Shown: in pieces, positions 16,013 through 24,614 of the stretch
Position numbering within the stretch: the first letter of the stretch is position 1
Layout of the letters: each line of letters starts with the position of its first letter
From: JAAXGX01 sp965203565
GTDB lineage: Bacteria > Acidobacteriota > Vicinamibacteria > Vicinamibacterales > UBA8438
Length of the DNA: 64,000 bases
Reading direction: 5' to 3'
NCBI GenBank assembly: GCA_965203565.1
Contig: OZ241896.1
Coordinates: forward strand, 2,542,001 to 2,606,000
Translations under genes and position numbers: made by a program
The notes under the pieces: model-generated
Seen by the model: the letters and a program-made list of their open reading frames with translations, nothing else
The model's database searches: none
What the model was told of the DNA's origin: nothing

Positions 16013-17200
16013 TCAGAAGAACCAGCTCAGCGCCGCGTAGCCGGTGACGCCGGCCAGTCCGTACTCGGACGGCAGCGGGCGGGCGGGGGCCGCGTCGGCG
16101 TCGCCGACGCCGACGAAGACGCCGGCGGAGATCGAGGCGTCGTCGCCGGCGGAGTACGCGAAGCTCGGCGAGAGGAGCGCGCTGCGATCGCGCAGGTTCC
16201 AGAGCCACAACCCGGCGAAGCTCCAGAGCGGGTGCGCCTGGTACGACGCTTGGACCACCGTCTCGTCGCGCCCGAGCACCTGGTGCTCGCCGCGCCGGAA
16301 CGTGTCCGAGCGCAGCACGGCGGCGTACTCGGCCGGGCCGGCCGCGCCGAGACCGTCGCGCTGGTACTCGGCCGCGATCAGCAAGTCGCGCCCGCCGACC
16401 TGGAACTGCCGATCGACGCCGAGGGCGCCGCGGAAGACGGCCGCCTCCCCGCGGCGGCGCAGCATCGCCTCCCCGCGAACGGCCCAGCCCGCGAGCGCGC
16501 CGGCGGCGCCGAACGCGACCGCCGGGTCGCCGTGCAGCGCGCCGCCCCACCCGGAGATCTCCCAGCGCCGCACGGTGGCGAGGCCGCGGGCGAGGACGGT
16601 CGACTCGACGCCCAGCGGCGACTCGGACTGCCGGAGGACGACGTCGATCTCGCTGAACGGGCCGGGATGGACGCGCACGCGGGCCGCATCGACGCCGGCC
16701 CGGAACTCCCGGAACGGATCGGCCGGGTTGAACGGCGTGAACGGATCGGCGGGCGAGAGGAGCAGCGTGGTCCCCCACGACACCGCCTGGCGCCCGGCCG
16801 TGATCTCGAACCGGCCGGCCGGCGCCCAGCCGACGCTGAGCCGGTCGAAGCGGTGCCGCCAGACGGCATGGTCGTCCTCCGCCGCCGTCCACTGGAGGTC
16901 GAGCCATTCGCCGCCGCCGGGGAGGATGGCGGCGCCGAACCCGAGCGGCGAGTCGCGGCGCCGGAGCGTCACGAGGTGCTCGTACGCCGCTTCGATCCGC
17001 AGCGGGCCGAACGCCGGCTCGGCCGACAGCCGGAACCGGCTGAACTGGCTCAGGTTGCTGTCCGCCGGCCCGGCGCCGGCGCTGACCGCTGGGACGGTCT
17101 GCACGTAGCCGCCGAGCAGCGGGGTCTGAGCGACCGCCGCCGCGGGCAGGCCCGCGGCGATCGCCAGAACCGCGCGGGTAATGCGGGCGCGGTTCGGCAT
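16013..17200 (-). CDS. Outer-membrane beta-barrel protein of the envelope ABC operon
   Basis: A 395-aa protein with signal peptide (residues 1-25, ending AAAVAQ), alternating hydrophobic/polar strands throughout and a C-terminal '...YAALSWFF' ending in Phe, the usual outer-membrane insertion signal. No plug or OmpA domain is seen. It is the final gene of the leftward LolA-like/permease/ATPase operon, starting 4 nt after the ATPase stop. This suggests it is the outer-membrane partner in moving a lipid or lipoprotein. It resembles DUF1302-like barrels in general form only. Confidence 0.7.
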   Translation of the reverse strand: MPNRARITRAVLAIAAGLPAAAVAQTPLLGGYVQTVPAVSAGAGPADSNLSQFSRFRLSAEPAFGPLRIEAAYEHLVTLRRRDSPLGFGAAILPGGGEWLDLQWTAAEDDHAVWRHRFDRLSVGWAPAGRFEITAGRQAVSWGTTLLLSPADPFTPFNPADPFREFRAGVDAARVRVHPGPFSEIDVVLRQSESPLGVESTVLARGLATVRRWEISGWGGALHGDPAVAFGAAGALAGWAVRGEAMLRRRGEAAVFRGALGVDRQFQVGGRDLLIAAEYQRDGLGAAGPAEYAAVLRSDTFRRGEHQVLGRDETVVQASYQAHPLWSFAGLWLWNLRDRSALLSPSFAYSAGDDASISAGVFVGVGDADAAPARPLPSEYGLAGVTGYAALSWFF

Positions 17201-17204
17201 GGCG

Positions 17205-17933
17205 TCACGGCCGGCGGTCGTCGGAATCGACGGCGCCGTCGACCATCCGGACCAGGCGCCGGGACCGCTCCATCACCCGGCCGTCGTGGGTGGCGAAGAC
17301 GAACGTCACGCCCAGGTCCCGGTTCAGCTCCGCCATCACGTCGAGCAGCGCCTCGCTCGCCGCCGAGTCGAGGTTGGCGGTCGGCTCGTCCGCCAGCACC
17401 AGCGCCGGCCGGCTCGCCACCGCGCGCACCACCGCCACCCGCTGCTGCTGGCCGCCTGACAGCTTGCCCGGACGCCGGCCCTCCAGGCCGTCCATCCCGG
17501 TCCGCGCGAACAGCTCGCGGACCCGCGCGTGGCGCTCCTCGGCGGGGACGCCCTGGAGCAGCATCGGGAACTCCGCGTTCTCCAGCGCCGTCAGCACCGG
17601 CAGCAGGTTGTAGGCCTGGAAGACGAAGCCGACCTGCTCCAGCCGGAGTCGCGCCAGCTCCCGGTTCGACAGGCGGCTCACCTCCCGGCCGGCCACCCGG
17701 ATCCGGCCCCGCGTCGGCCGCGTCAGTCCGCCGATCAGGTTGAGCAGGGTGGTCTTGCCCGACCCCGACGGCCCGGCCAGCGCCGTGAACTCGCCGCGGG
17801 CCACGGTCAGGTCGACGCCGCGGACCGCCGCCACCTCCTCGGCCTCCTGGCGGAAGACCTTCCAGACCGCCTCGGTTCGGACCGCTGCGTCGACGCCGGC
17901 CGCCTGCGGGCGCGGGTCCTGCATCGGGGTCAC
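17205..17933 (-). CDS. ABC transporter ATP-binding protein (LolD/MacB type)
   Basis: A 242-aa ATPase with intact motifs: Walker A 'GPSGSGKTT' (about 50), Q-loop 'VFQAYNLLP', signature 'LSGGQQQR', Walker B with catalytic Glu 'VLADEPTANLD' and H-loop 'FATHD'. The 'YNLLPVLTALENAEFP' segment is typical of the LolD/MacB group that powers FtsX-like permeases. GTG at 17933 overlaps the preceding permease stop (GTGA); an ATG three codons in (17924) is an alternative start. It energises the two adjacent permeases. Confidence 0.9.
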   Translation of the reverse strand: MTPMQDPRPQAAGVDAAVRTEAVWKVFRQEAEEVAAVRGVDLTVARGEFTALAGPSGSGKTTLLNLIGGLTRPTRGRIRVAGREVSRLSNRELARLRLEQVGFVFQAYNLLPVLTALENAEFPMLLQGVPAEERHARVRELFARTGMDGLEGRRPGKLSGGQQQRVAVVRAVASRPALVLADEPTANLDSAASEALLDVMAELNRDLGVTFVFATHDGRVMERSRRLVRMVDGAVDSDDRRP

Positions 17934-19216
17934 CGGTCGAACTTCATCGCCTCCGTCACGTCGACCCGGGCGGCGCGCACCGCGGGGTAGACGGCCGCGG
18001 CGACGCCGACGCCCAGGATGAACAGTGCGCTCTGGGCGATGCGCCGCGCCCCGAAGAGCGGCACGATGACCGGGTCGACGACGGCGCCCGAGATGGTAAA
18101 CCCGTCGGTCTCGCTCATCACCGCCGACACGTCGAGGCCGTCGCCGAACAGCCGCCACGTGAGCGTCAGGCCCAGGCCGACGCCGATCAGCCCGCTGACG
18201 GCCGACAGCGCGAGGCCCTCGACCAGCACGATCGCCCCGGTCTGGCGCGGCGTCAGCCCGAGCGCCTGCAGCACGCCGAACTCGCGGTGGCGGTGCATCA
18301 CCGACATCAGCACGGTGTTCACGACGCCGAACGCGATGATGGTGAACAGGAACGCCTGGACCAGGTAGTTGCCGAAGTCGTCTATCGCGACCGCCGCCGC
18401 CAGCGCCGGGTCCGACTCGCGCCACCCCATCACGCGGGCGTCGCCGCGCGCCACCGGCGCCGCCAGCGCGCGCTCCAGGCGGCCGCGGACGCGCGCCGTC
18501 GCGGCGCTGGCGCTCAGCACGGCGCCGACGCTGGTGACGTCGCGTGCGGAGCCGAGCCATTCGCCGGCGGTGTCGCGCGGGATCTGGATCACCCTCTGGT
18601 CGACTTCCGGCGCGCCGCTCCTGAAGACGCCGACCACGCGGAGCAACTGTCCCGCGATCTCGCGGTGGGCGTCCTGCGCCTGCACCACGAAGCGCGATCC
18701 GATCCGCAGATCGAGGCTGTCGACCAGCGCCGCGCCGACGTACGCGGCCAGTCGGTCGCCGGGCGCCAGGTACCGTCCCTCCACCACCTGGTCGTCGAGC
18801 ATGCCGAACCCGGCTTCGGCGGCCGGGTCGACCGCCACGATCTGCGCCGCGCGGGAGCCGGCCGCGGAGCTCGCCAGCCCGTTGACGCTGAGCTTCGCGG
18901 AGGTCGCGACGACGTACGGGCCGATCTCCGGCGACGCGAGCGCCTGCTCGGCCAGGCGCCGCACCTCGGCTGGCAGCCGGTCGTCTATCCGGCGGCTCAC
19001 CCGGTATCCGGGGTGCTCGACGGTGACGTGTCCCGTTCCCAGCCGGACCCCGGAGTCGATCCACTGTTCGTGGCCGCCGTCGGCGACGGCGAGCGAGAAG
19101 ACGAGCAGTGCGCCGCCGACGATCATCGCCGCCGCGGTCAGCACGGTGCGCCGCAACTGGCGGCGCAGGTTGCGCAGCGCCAGGACGACGAGGACGCGGG
19201 CGCGCAGGTCCGCCAC
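17930..19216 (-). CDS. FtsX/LolC-type ABC transporter permease
   Basis: A 428-aa MacB/LolC-fold permease. One N-terminal membrane helix follows 'LALRNLRRQLRRTVLTAAAMIVGGALLV'. A large periplasmic domain (about 50-270) follows, then three C-terminal helices including 'TIIAFGVVNTVLMSVMHRHREFGVLQALGLTPRQ', the FtsX-domain signature, and 'VYPAVRAARVDVTEAMKF' at the end. It starts at GTG 19216, 6 nt after the first permease. The two permeases are paralogous and probably form a heterodimer. Confidence 0.88.
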   Translation of the reverse strand: MADLRARVLVVLALRNLRRQLRRTVLTAAAMIVGGALLVFSLAVADGGHEQWIDSGVRLGTGHVTVEHPGYRVSRRIDDRLPAEVRRLAEQALASPEIGPYVVATSAKLSVNGLASSAAGSRAAQIVAVDPAAEAGFGMLDDQVVEGRYLAPGDRLAAYVGAALVDSLDLRIGSRFVVQAQDAHREIAGQLLRVVGVFRSGAPEVDQRVIQIPRDTAGEWLGSARDVTSVGAVLSASAATARVRGRLERALAAPVARGDARVMGWRESDPALAAAVAIDDFGNYLVQAFLFTIIAFGVVNTVLMSVMHRHREFGVLQALGLTPRQTGAIVLVEGLALSAVSGLIGVGLGLTLTWRLFGDGLDVSAVMSETDGFTISGAVVDPVIVPLFGARRIAQSALFILGVGVAAAVYPAVRAARVDVTEAMKFDR

Positions 19217-19222
19217 GGGCCG

Positions 19223-20482
19223 TCAGATCCCCGACAGCGTGTCGGCCGGCGGAGTGCGCGCGGCGCGGACCGCCGGATAGAGCGCGGCGACGAGCGCCGT
19301 CAGGATCAGACCGGCCGTCGCCCAGGTCCAGGCCGGGAAGTTGTGACCGACCCGCAGGCTGGGCGTCAGCAGCGCGCCGTAGAGGGTGAGGCTCCCGTAC
19401 AGCCAGTCCAGGCTGGGCGGCGCGACGTAGAACCAGGTCATCGGGGGGATCGTGATCGCCGCGCCGGCGGCGAGGCTGACGGCGCCGATCGCCAGCGCCT
19501 CGTACAGGACGACGCCGACGACAGACCGCGGCGCGGCGCCGAGCGCCAGCATTACGGCGAACTCCCGCCGCCGCTCGAAGGTGGCCATCAGCAGCGTGTT
19601 GGCCACGCCGAAGCTGGCCACCGCGAAGATGACGGCGATGAAGATCCAGTAGATCGAGTCGGCCAGCGCGACGTACTCGCGGAGCACCGGGTTGAGCTCG
19701 GTCCAGGGCGCGACGGTGACGGCGCGGCGCCCGGCGTCGAGCGTTTCGGAGAGGCGCGCGGCGGTCGCGGCGGCGGTGGACGGATCGGCGGTCGCGACGG
19801 CGATCTCGTGAATCCGGTCCGGTTCGAGCACGACGAGCGTCTGGAGGTCGGTCAGCGGCAGGACCGCGGTTCCGGCGTCGAACTCGACCAGGCCGGTCCG
19901 GTAGATCCCCGCGACGGCGTACAGGTCGTTCGCCATCGACCCGTCCGCGCCGGAGGCCACGACGACGAGCTCGTCGCCGACGCCGACCGCGAGCTGGCGC
20001 GCCATCTCTTCGCCGACGGCCAGCTCGTTGCGCCCGGCCGCCGGCAGCCTGCCGGCCACGAGCGGGTCGAGGAAGCGCGTCAGCCGGACCTCGCGCGCCG
20101 GGTCGACTCCAAGGAGCATCCCGGCCGACGTCGCCTCCCCGGAACTGATCAACCCGCCCGCGTACACACGCGGCGCCGCCGCCGTCACCGCCCCGTCGGC
20201 GTCGAGCGCGCGCAGCATCGCCTCGAAGTCCGCGCCCTCCCGGCCGCCGATGGTGTCGTACAGGCTCCGCTCCGGCCGGTACTCCGCATGGTGGATCTCG
20301 ATCTGGCCGCTGACGAGCGAGGTCGAGTTCTCGATCAGCTCGGCCGTGATCCCTTCGGACCAGCCGACCATGAACACGACCGCGAAGTAGCTTGTGGCGA
20401 GCCCGAGCGCGGTCAGCGCCGTCCGCTTGCGGTTCCGGCCGAGGTTGCGCCAGCCGATGCGCCGCCACGGCGAGCCGCGCAT
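19223..20482 (-). CDS. FtsX/LolE-type ABC transporter permease
   Basis: A 419-aa permease with the same layout as its downstream neighbour: 'IGWRNLGRNRKRTALTALGLATSYF' first helix, periplasmic domain with 'SGQIEIHHAEYRPERSLYD', then 'VASFGVANTLLMATFERRREFAVMLALGAAPRSV' and a terminal 'LYPAVRAARTPPADTLSGI'. The start ATG at 20482 lies 3 nt after the stop of the LolA-like gene, so the operon is very tight. It may extract or flip a lipid substrate together with the second permease. Confidence 0.88.
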   Translation of the reverse strand: MRGSPWRRIGWRNLGRNRKRTALTALGLATSYFAVVFMVGWSEGITAELIENSTSLVSGQIEIHHAEYRPERSLYDTIGGREGADFEAMLRALDADGAVTAAAPRVYAGGLISSGEATSAGMLLGVDPAREVRLTRFLDPLVAGRLPAAGRNELAVGEEMARQLAVGVGDELVVVASGADGSMANDLYAVAGIYRTGLVEFDAGTAVLPLTDLQTLVVLEPDRIHEIAVATADPSTAAATAARLSETLDAGRRAVTVAPWTELNPVLREYVALADSIYWIFIAVIFAVASFGVANTLLMATFERRREFAVMLALGAAPRSVVGVVLYEALAIGAVSLAAGAAITIPPMTWFYVAPPSLDWLYGSLTLYGALLTPSLRVGHNFPAWTWATAGLILTALVAALYPAVRAARTPPADTLSGI

Positions 20483-20485
20483 CGG

Positions 20486-21247
20486 CTACCTTCCGCGCTG
20501 CAAGGTGCGGAGCGAGAAGAACGACGGCTCGACGTCCACGTCGAACTCCAGCGTCTCGTAGCGGACCGTCGTCCGCTCGCCGGGCTTGTCCGCCGGGCGC
20601 ACGTCCATGACGCCCGGCGCGAGCCGCCCCCCGAATTCGGCGAACCCGCCGTACTCCATGGTGCGCGCCAGCTCGCCGTCGTCGTCGTAGAACTTCGCCA
20701 GGAGCGGCATGTAGTCGCGCTGCCGGACCCGGTACTCGATGCGTCCCCAGACGACGGCGGCCTCCGGCGCCGGGGTCAGGAGGAAGTCCCACACCGCCGC
20801 GCCGTCCGGGCCCGCGCCGTCGAACGCGATCGCGACGTCGTAGTCGTCGACGAGCCGGCTCTCCTTCACCAGATCGTCGTTCGTGAAGTGCGACCCCATC
20901 CACGACCCGCCCATCATCGACGCCGGGATCTTGATGGTCCGATCGACCTTCGGGAGATAGTTCCAGATGTCGTCGCCGGCCTTGAGGGTGGCGGTCCCGG
21001 CCTCCTTCCGCGGGGCGCGCAGGCGGACCAGGGAGTAGTCGGCGCCGAGCGACCAGATCTCCATCGTCATCCGGCGCTTCCAGTGCTCGGTCACCACCTC
21101 CATCGTCGCCACGCCGCGGCTCGAGTCGCCGCGCAGCAGGCGGTCGACGCGGTCGATGACCTCGCGCGGCGACGGCTCCTGCGCGCCGGCGCCGCTCGCC
21201 AGGAGCAGGACGCCGGCGGCGGCTGCGCGCACCTTCATCCGCCGCAT
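20486..21247 (-). CDS. LolA-like outer-membrane lipoprotein-sorting family protein
   Basis: A 253-aa exported protein (250 aa if started at the second Met, 21238). The signal peptide ends near GAGAQ. The body has 'RRMTMEIWSLGADYSLVRL', 'DIWNYLPKVDRTIKIPASMMGGSWMGSHFTNDDLVKESRLVDDY' and 'RDYMPLLAKFYDDDGELARTMEY'. These blocks are typical of COG2834 proteins, which share the LolA/LolB lipid-binding beta-cradle. It is first in the operon that continues with two permeases, an ATPase and a barrel, so it is probably the periplasmic shuttle of that export system. Confidence 0.85.
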   Translation of the reverse strand: MRRMKVRAAAAGVLLLASGAGAQEPSPREVIDRVDRLLRGDSSRGVATMEVVTEHWKRRMTMEIWSLGADYSLVRLRAPRKEAGTATLKAGDDIWNYLPKVDRTIKIPASMMGGSWMGSHFTNDDLVKESRLVDDYDVAIAFDGAGPDGAAVWDFLLTPAPEAAVVWGRIEYRVRQRDYMPLLAKFYDDDGELARTMEYGGFAEFGGRLAPGVMDVRPADKPGERTTVRYETLEFDVDVEPSFFSLRTLQRGR

Positions 21248-21367
21248 CTTATCAGGACGGGAGCCGTCATCGGCCGGGCCGGACGTGGAGCGCTCGAGGT
21301 CGCCGCCGAGCGGCCGGGAAGAATCGTATATGATCGGCTTCCGGTCCTGCTCTCCGATCTTCGCCGC

Positions 21368-22258
21368 ATGGAAAACCTCCCGCGGGCCGCTCCCGAACGC
21401 AGGATCGAGCGGCTGCTGCTTGCGTGCGCCGGCCTGCCGGTCCTCGTGACGGCGGCGCTCCTCGCGGTCCTCACGGTCGAGACCGCGCAGCTGCTCCGCC
21501 ACGTTTCGCCGGCCGAGTTCCTGTTCGGCGCGGTCTGGGCGCCCGCCGCCGCCGACCGGCGGTTCGGCGTGCTGCCGCTGGCGGCGGGGACGCTGCTCGT
21601 GGCGCTCGTGGCCCTGGCGGTCGCGCTTCCGGCCGGTCTCCTGACGGCGATCTATCTGAGCGAGTACGCGCCGCCGGCGATGCGGCGCGCGATCAAGCCG
21701 GCGCTCACGCTGCTGGCCGGCGTTCCCACCGTCGTCTACGGCTACTGCGCGCTGCTGTTCGTGACGCCGGCGCTCCAGCGGCTGCTGCCCGGACTGGAGA
21801 GCGTCAACGCGCTCAGCTCCGGGATGGTCGTGGGCGTCATGCTGCTGCCGATGGTGGCGTCGCTGTCCGAGGACGCGCTGCAGGCGGCGCCGCGCGGGTT
21901 GCGCGAGGCGGTCTACGCGCTCGGGGCGACCCGCGCGCAGGCGACGCTGCGCGTCGTGGTCCCGGCGGCGCGCGCCGGAATCGCGGCGGCCGTGATCCTC
22001 TCCGCCGCCCGGGCGATCGGCGAAACGATGATCGTCGCCGTCGCCGCCGGCCGCCAGCCGAGCCTCACCGCGAACCCGCTGGAGCCGGTCCGGACGATGA
22101 CCGCGTACGTCGCGCAGGCCGCCCACGGCGGGGCGCCGGCGGGCGCGCCGGAGCATCATGCCCTCTTCGCCGTCGGCCTGCTGCTGTTCATCGGGACGTA
22201 CGGGCTGAACCTGGCCGGCAACTGGCTGCGCCAGCCAGGCCGGGAGGCGCGCGCGTGA
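21368..22258 (+). CDS. pstC: Phosphate ABC transporter permease PstC
   Basis: A 296-aa inner-membrane subunit with about six helices. The cytoplasmic coupling region has 'REAVYALGATRAQATLRVVVPAARAGIAAAVILSAARAIGETM', the PstC/PstA EAA motif. 'YLSEYAPPAMRRAIKPALTLLAGVPTVVYGY' is diagnostic for PstC. It opens the pst-pho operon. No pstS (phosphate-binding protein) precedes it; the upstream gene is divergent. The start is the ATG at 21368. Downstream pstA overlaps by 4 nt. Confidence 0.92.
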   Translation: MENLPRAAPERRIERLLLACAGLPVLVTAALLAVLTVETAQLLRHVSPAEFLFGAVWAPAAADRRFGVLPLAAGTLLVALVALAVALPAGLLTAIYLSEYAPPAMRRAIKPALTLLAGVPTVVYGYCALLFVTPALQRLLPGLESVNALSSGMVVGVMLLPMVASLSEDALQAAPRGLREAVYALGATRAQATLRVVVPAARAGIAAAVILSAARAIGETMIVAVAAGRQPSLTANPLEPVRTMTAYVAQAAHGGAPAGAPEHHALFAVGLLLFIGTYGLNLAGNWLRQPGREARA

Positions 22259-23064
22259 GCCGCCGCCGGCTGGCCGCCCGGGCCGCGGACGGGCTGCTGC
22301 ACGCCGCGGGCCTCGCCGCCGCGCTGGCCGGCGTGTCGGCGCTGGGCGCGCTGCTGGCCGGCGTCGCCCTGGACGGCGTCGGCGGTCTGTTGCGGCAGGC
22401 GCCGGACGGCCTCGGGTCGGCGCTGGCCGGCGGCGTCGCCGCCGCCGCGATGACCGGCGGCATCGCGATTCCGATCGGGATCGGCGCCGCCGTCTATCTC
22501 GAGGAATACGCGCCCCGCGGCCGGCTGGCCCGCCTCGCCGAGATCAACGTCGCCAACCTGGCCGGCGTGCCGCCGATCGTCTACGGCCTGCTCGGCCTCG
22601 CGCTGTTCGTGCGCGCCCCGACGTTCGGTCCGAGTCTGGCCGCCGCCGCGGCGACGCTGGCGCTGCTCGTGCTGCCGCTCGTCATCCTGTCGACGCGCGA
22701 CGCGCTGCGCGCCGTGCCGCCGACGCTGCGCGAGGCGTCGTACGCCCTGGGCGCCAGCCGGTGGCGGACCGTCCGGCATCAGGTCCTGCCGGCGGCGCTG
22801 CCGAGCGCGGCGGCCGGAATGGTCCTCGCGCTGGCGCGCGCGCTCGGCGAGGCCGCGCCGCTCGTCGTGCTCGGCGCGCTGGCCTTTCCACCCGCGCCGC
22901 CGGCGGCGCTGCCGGTCCGGATCTTCGACCGGATCTCCCAGGCGGAATCCGGACCGTCTCCGGAGGCCGCAGCCGGCGTCGTCGTTCTGCTGACCCTCGT
23001 GATGCTGATGGGCGGTCTCGCCGTACGGCTGCGGGACCGGCGGAGGAGTGCGGAAACGTGGTGA
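22255..23064 (+). CDS. pstA: Phosphate ABC transporter permease PstA
   Basis: A 269-aa permease paralogous to PstC with 'YLEEYAPRGRLARLAEINVANLAGVPPIVYGLLGLALFV' and the EAA coupling segment 'REASYALGASRWRTVRHQVLPAALPSAAAGMVLALARALGEAAP'. Both are intact. The start GTG overlaps the pstC stop (GTGA). It should pair with PstC to form the membrane channel for phosphate or for a sensory complex. PstB begins within its last codons. Confidence 0.92.
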   Translation: MSRRRLAARAADGLLHAAGLAAALAGVSALGALLAGVALDGVGGLLRQAPDGLGSALAGGVAAAAMTGGIAIPIGIGAAVYLEEYAPRGRLARLAEINVANLAGVPPIVYGLLGLALFVRAPTFGPSLAAAAATLALLVLPLVILSTRDALRAVPPTLREASYALGASRWRTVRHQVLPAALPSAAAGMVLALARALGEAAPLVVLGALAFPPAPPAALPVRIFDRISQAESGPSPEAAAGVVVLLTLVMLMGGLAVRLRDRRRSAETW

Positions 23065-23900
23065 CGACGTCGGTTACGCGCGCGCCGGCGGCGGGGTCCG
23101 AAGCGGCGGCCCGACCGGCGGACCACGCAGCGCCGCGCACGGCGGCGCCCAAGATCGCCGTCGAGCGGCTCACCGTCCATTACGGCGAGATCAGGGCGCT
23201 CGACGGCGTCTCGCTCGACGTCCCGTCCGATCAGGTGACGGCGCTGGTCGGGCCGTCCGACTCCGGCAAGAGCGCGTTCCTGCGGACGCTGAACCGGATG
23301 AACGACCTCGTTCCCGACGCGCGCGTCGAAGGGCGGGTCGCGATTGACGGCCAGGACGTCTACGCCGCCGGCGTGGACGCGGCGGACGTCCGCCGCCGGG
23401 TCGGCATGGTGTTCCCGGCGCCGAATCCGTTTCCGACGTCCATCTTCGAGAACGTGGCGTACGGCCTGCGGATCAACGGGCTCGCGGCGAACCGCGCCGA
23501 CCTGCGCGCCCGGGTCGAGGCCAGCCTGCAGGCGGCGGCGCTCTGGGACGACGTGAAGAACCGCCTCGCCGCGCCCGCCCTGACGCTGTCGAGGGGACAG
23601 CAGCAACGGCTGTGCATCGCGCGGGCGCTCGCGGTCCGGCCGGAGGTCCTGCTAATGGACCAGCCATGCGTCCTGCTCGACCCGATCGCCACGCAGCGGA
23701 TCGAGAAACTCATCCACCAGCTCAAGCGCGACCATACGATCGTCTTCGTGGCGGAAGACATGCAGCAGGCGGCGCGGATCTCGGACCGGACGGCGGTGCT
23801 CTGGTTCGGCCGCCTCGTGGAATGCGATCGCACCGACCGTATCTTCACCGCCCCGTCCCGGCGGATCACCGAAGACTACGTGACCGGACGGTTGGGATAA
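23058..23900 (+). CDS. pstB: PstB-like ATPase subunit with degenerate catalytic motifs
   Basis: A 280-aa protein that aligns to PstB over its whole length (for example 'FLRTLNRMNDLVPDARVEG', 'PNPFPTSIFENVAYGLRINGL', 'QQQRLCIARALAVRPEVLLMD'). Key residues are changed. The Q-loop reads VFPAPNPFP instead of VFQxPNPFP, the signature is LSRGQ instead of LSGGQ, Walker B is LMDQPC instead of LMDEPC, the D-loop is VLLD instead of SALD, and the H-loop is VAEDMQQ instead of VTHNMQQ. Walker A (GPSDSGKS) keeps its Gly-Lys-Ser. ATP binding may persist, but hydrolysis is unlikely by family knowledge. GTG at 23058 or 23061 starts it, after a GGAGGAG site. Confidence 0.9.
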   Translation: MVTTSVTRAPAAGSEAAARPADHAAPRTAAPKIAVERLTVHYGEIRALDGVSLDVPSDQVTALVGPSDSGKSAFLRTLNRMNDLVPDARVEGRVAIDGQDVYAAGVDAADVRRRVGMVFPAPNPFPTSIFENVAYGLRINGLAANRADLRARVEASLQAAALWDDVKNRLAAPALTLSRGQQQRLCIARALAVRPEVLLMDQPCVLLDPIATQRIEKLIHQLKRDHTIVFVAEDMQQAARISDRTAVLWFGRLVECDRTDRIFTAPSRRITEDYVTGRLG

Positions 23901-23924
23901 CAAGCCGGAGGCGAACAGCGCAGC

Positions 23925-24614
23925 ATGGAGCCGGCGCTCAGGATAGTTCCGCACGTCCAGGACGACCTGGAGCGGCTAAAGGCGCGCCTGCTGGTCATGG
24001 CGGGCGAGGCGGAGGAGCAGGTGCGGTCCGCGGTCCGCGCGCTGGTGGAGCGGAACCACGATCTGGCCGAGCGGGTGATCCGGAGCGACGACGTGATCAA
24101 CACGCTCGATCTGGAGATCGACGAGCGGTGCTTCAAGATCCTCGCCCTGCGGCAACCGGTGGCGACCGACCTGCGGATCGTCGTCGCCGGCGTGAAGATC
24201 AACAGCGACCTGGAGCGGATCGGCGACTTCGCGGTGAACATTGCGGAAGCGGCGCTCCGGTGCCTGAAGCACCCGCCGGTCAAGCCGCTGATCGACATTC
24301 CGCGGATGGCCGACGTCGCGCAGGGGATGCTCCGGGACGCGCTCAACGCCTACGTCGCGCTCGACACGCCGGCGGCCAGGGCCGTGCTCGGCCGCGACGA
24401 CGCGCTCGACGAACTGAAGGGGCAGGTGTTCCGCGAACTGCTCAGCTTCATCCTGGAGAATCCGGAGAAGACCGAGCCGGCGCTCGACCTGATCCTGATC
24501 TCGCGCCACCTGGAGCGGATCGGCGACCACGCCACGAACATCGCCGAAGAGGTCATCTTCATCGCTTCGGGCCGCGACGTCCGTCACCACGCCCAGGAGG
24601 GGAAACCTGACTGA
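23925..24614 (+). CDS. phoU: Phosphate signalling regulator PhoU
   Basis: A 229-aa cytoplasmic protein made of two three-helix bundles. Each has the metal-binding signature: 'DLRIVVAGVKINSDLERIGDFAVNIAE' in the first half and 'LILISRHLERIGDHATNIAEEV' in the second. PhoU links the Pst complex to PhoR and keeps the Pho response off when phosphate is plentiful. It lies 24 nt after pstB and overlaps phoB by 8 nt when phoB starts at CTG 24607. Its motifs are intact, in contrast with the neighbouring PstB. Confidence 0.93.
   Translation: MEPALRIVPHVQDDLERLKARLLVMAGEAEEQVRSAVRALVERNHDLAERVIRSDDVINTLDLEIDERCFKILALRQPVATDLRIVVAGVKINSDLERIGDFAVNIAEAALRCLKHPPVKPLIDIPRMADVAQGMLRDALNAYVALDTPAARAVLGRDDALDELKGQVFRELLSFILENPEKTEPALDLILISRHLERIGDHATNIAEEVIFIASGRDVRHHAQEGKPD

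Noticed and set aside
18287..22258. A 1323-aa plus-strand frame
   Set aside because: Only its last 296 codons (PstC from 21368) are real. The rest is antisense to the ABC permease operon and has shadow-type composition.
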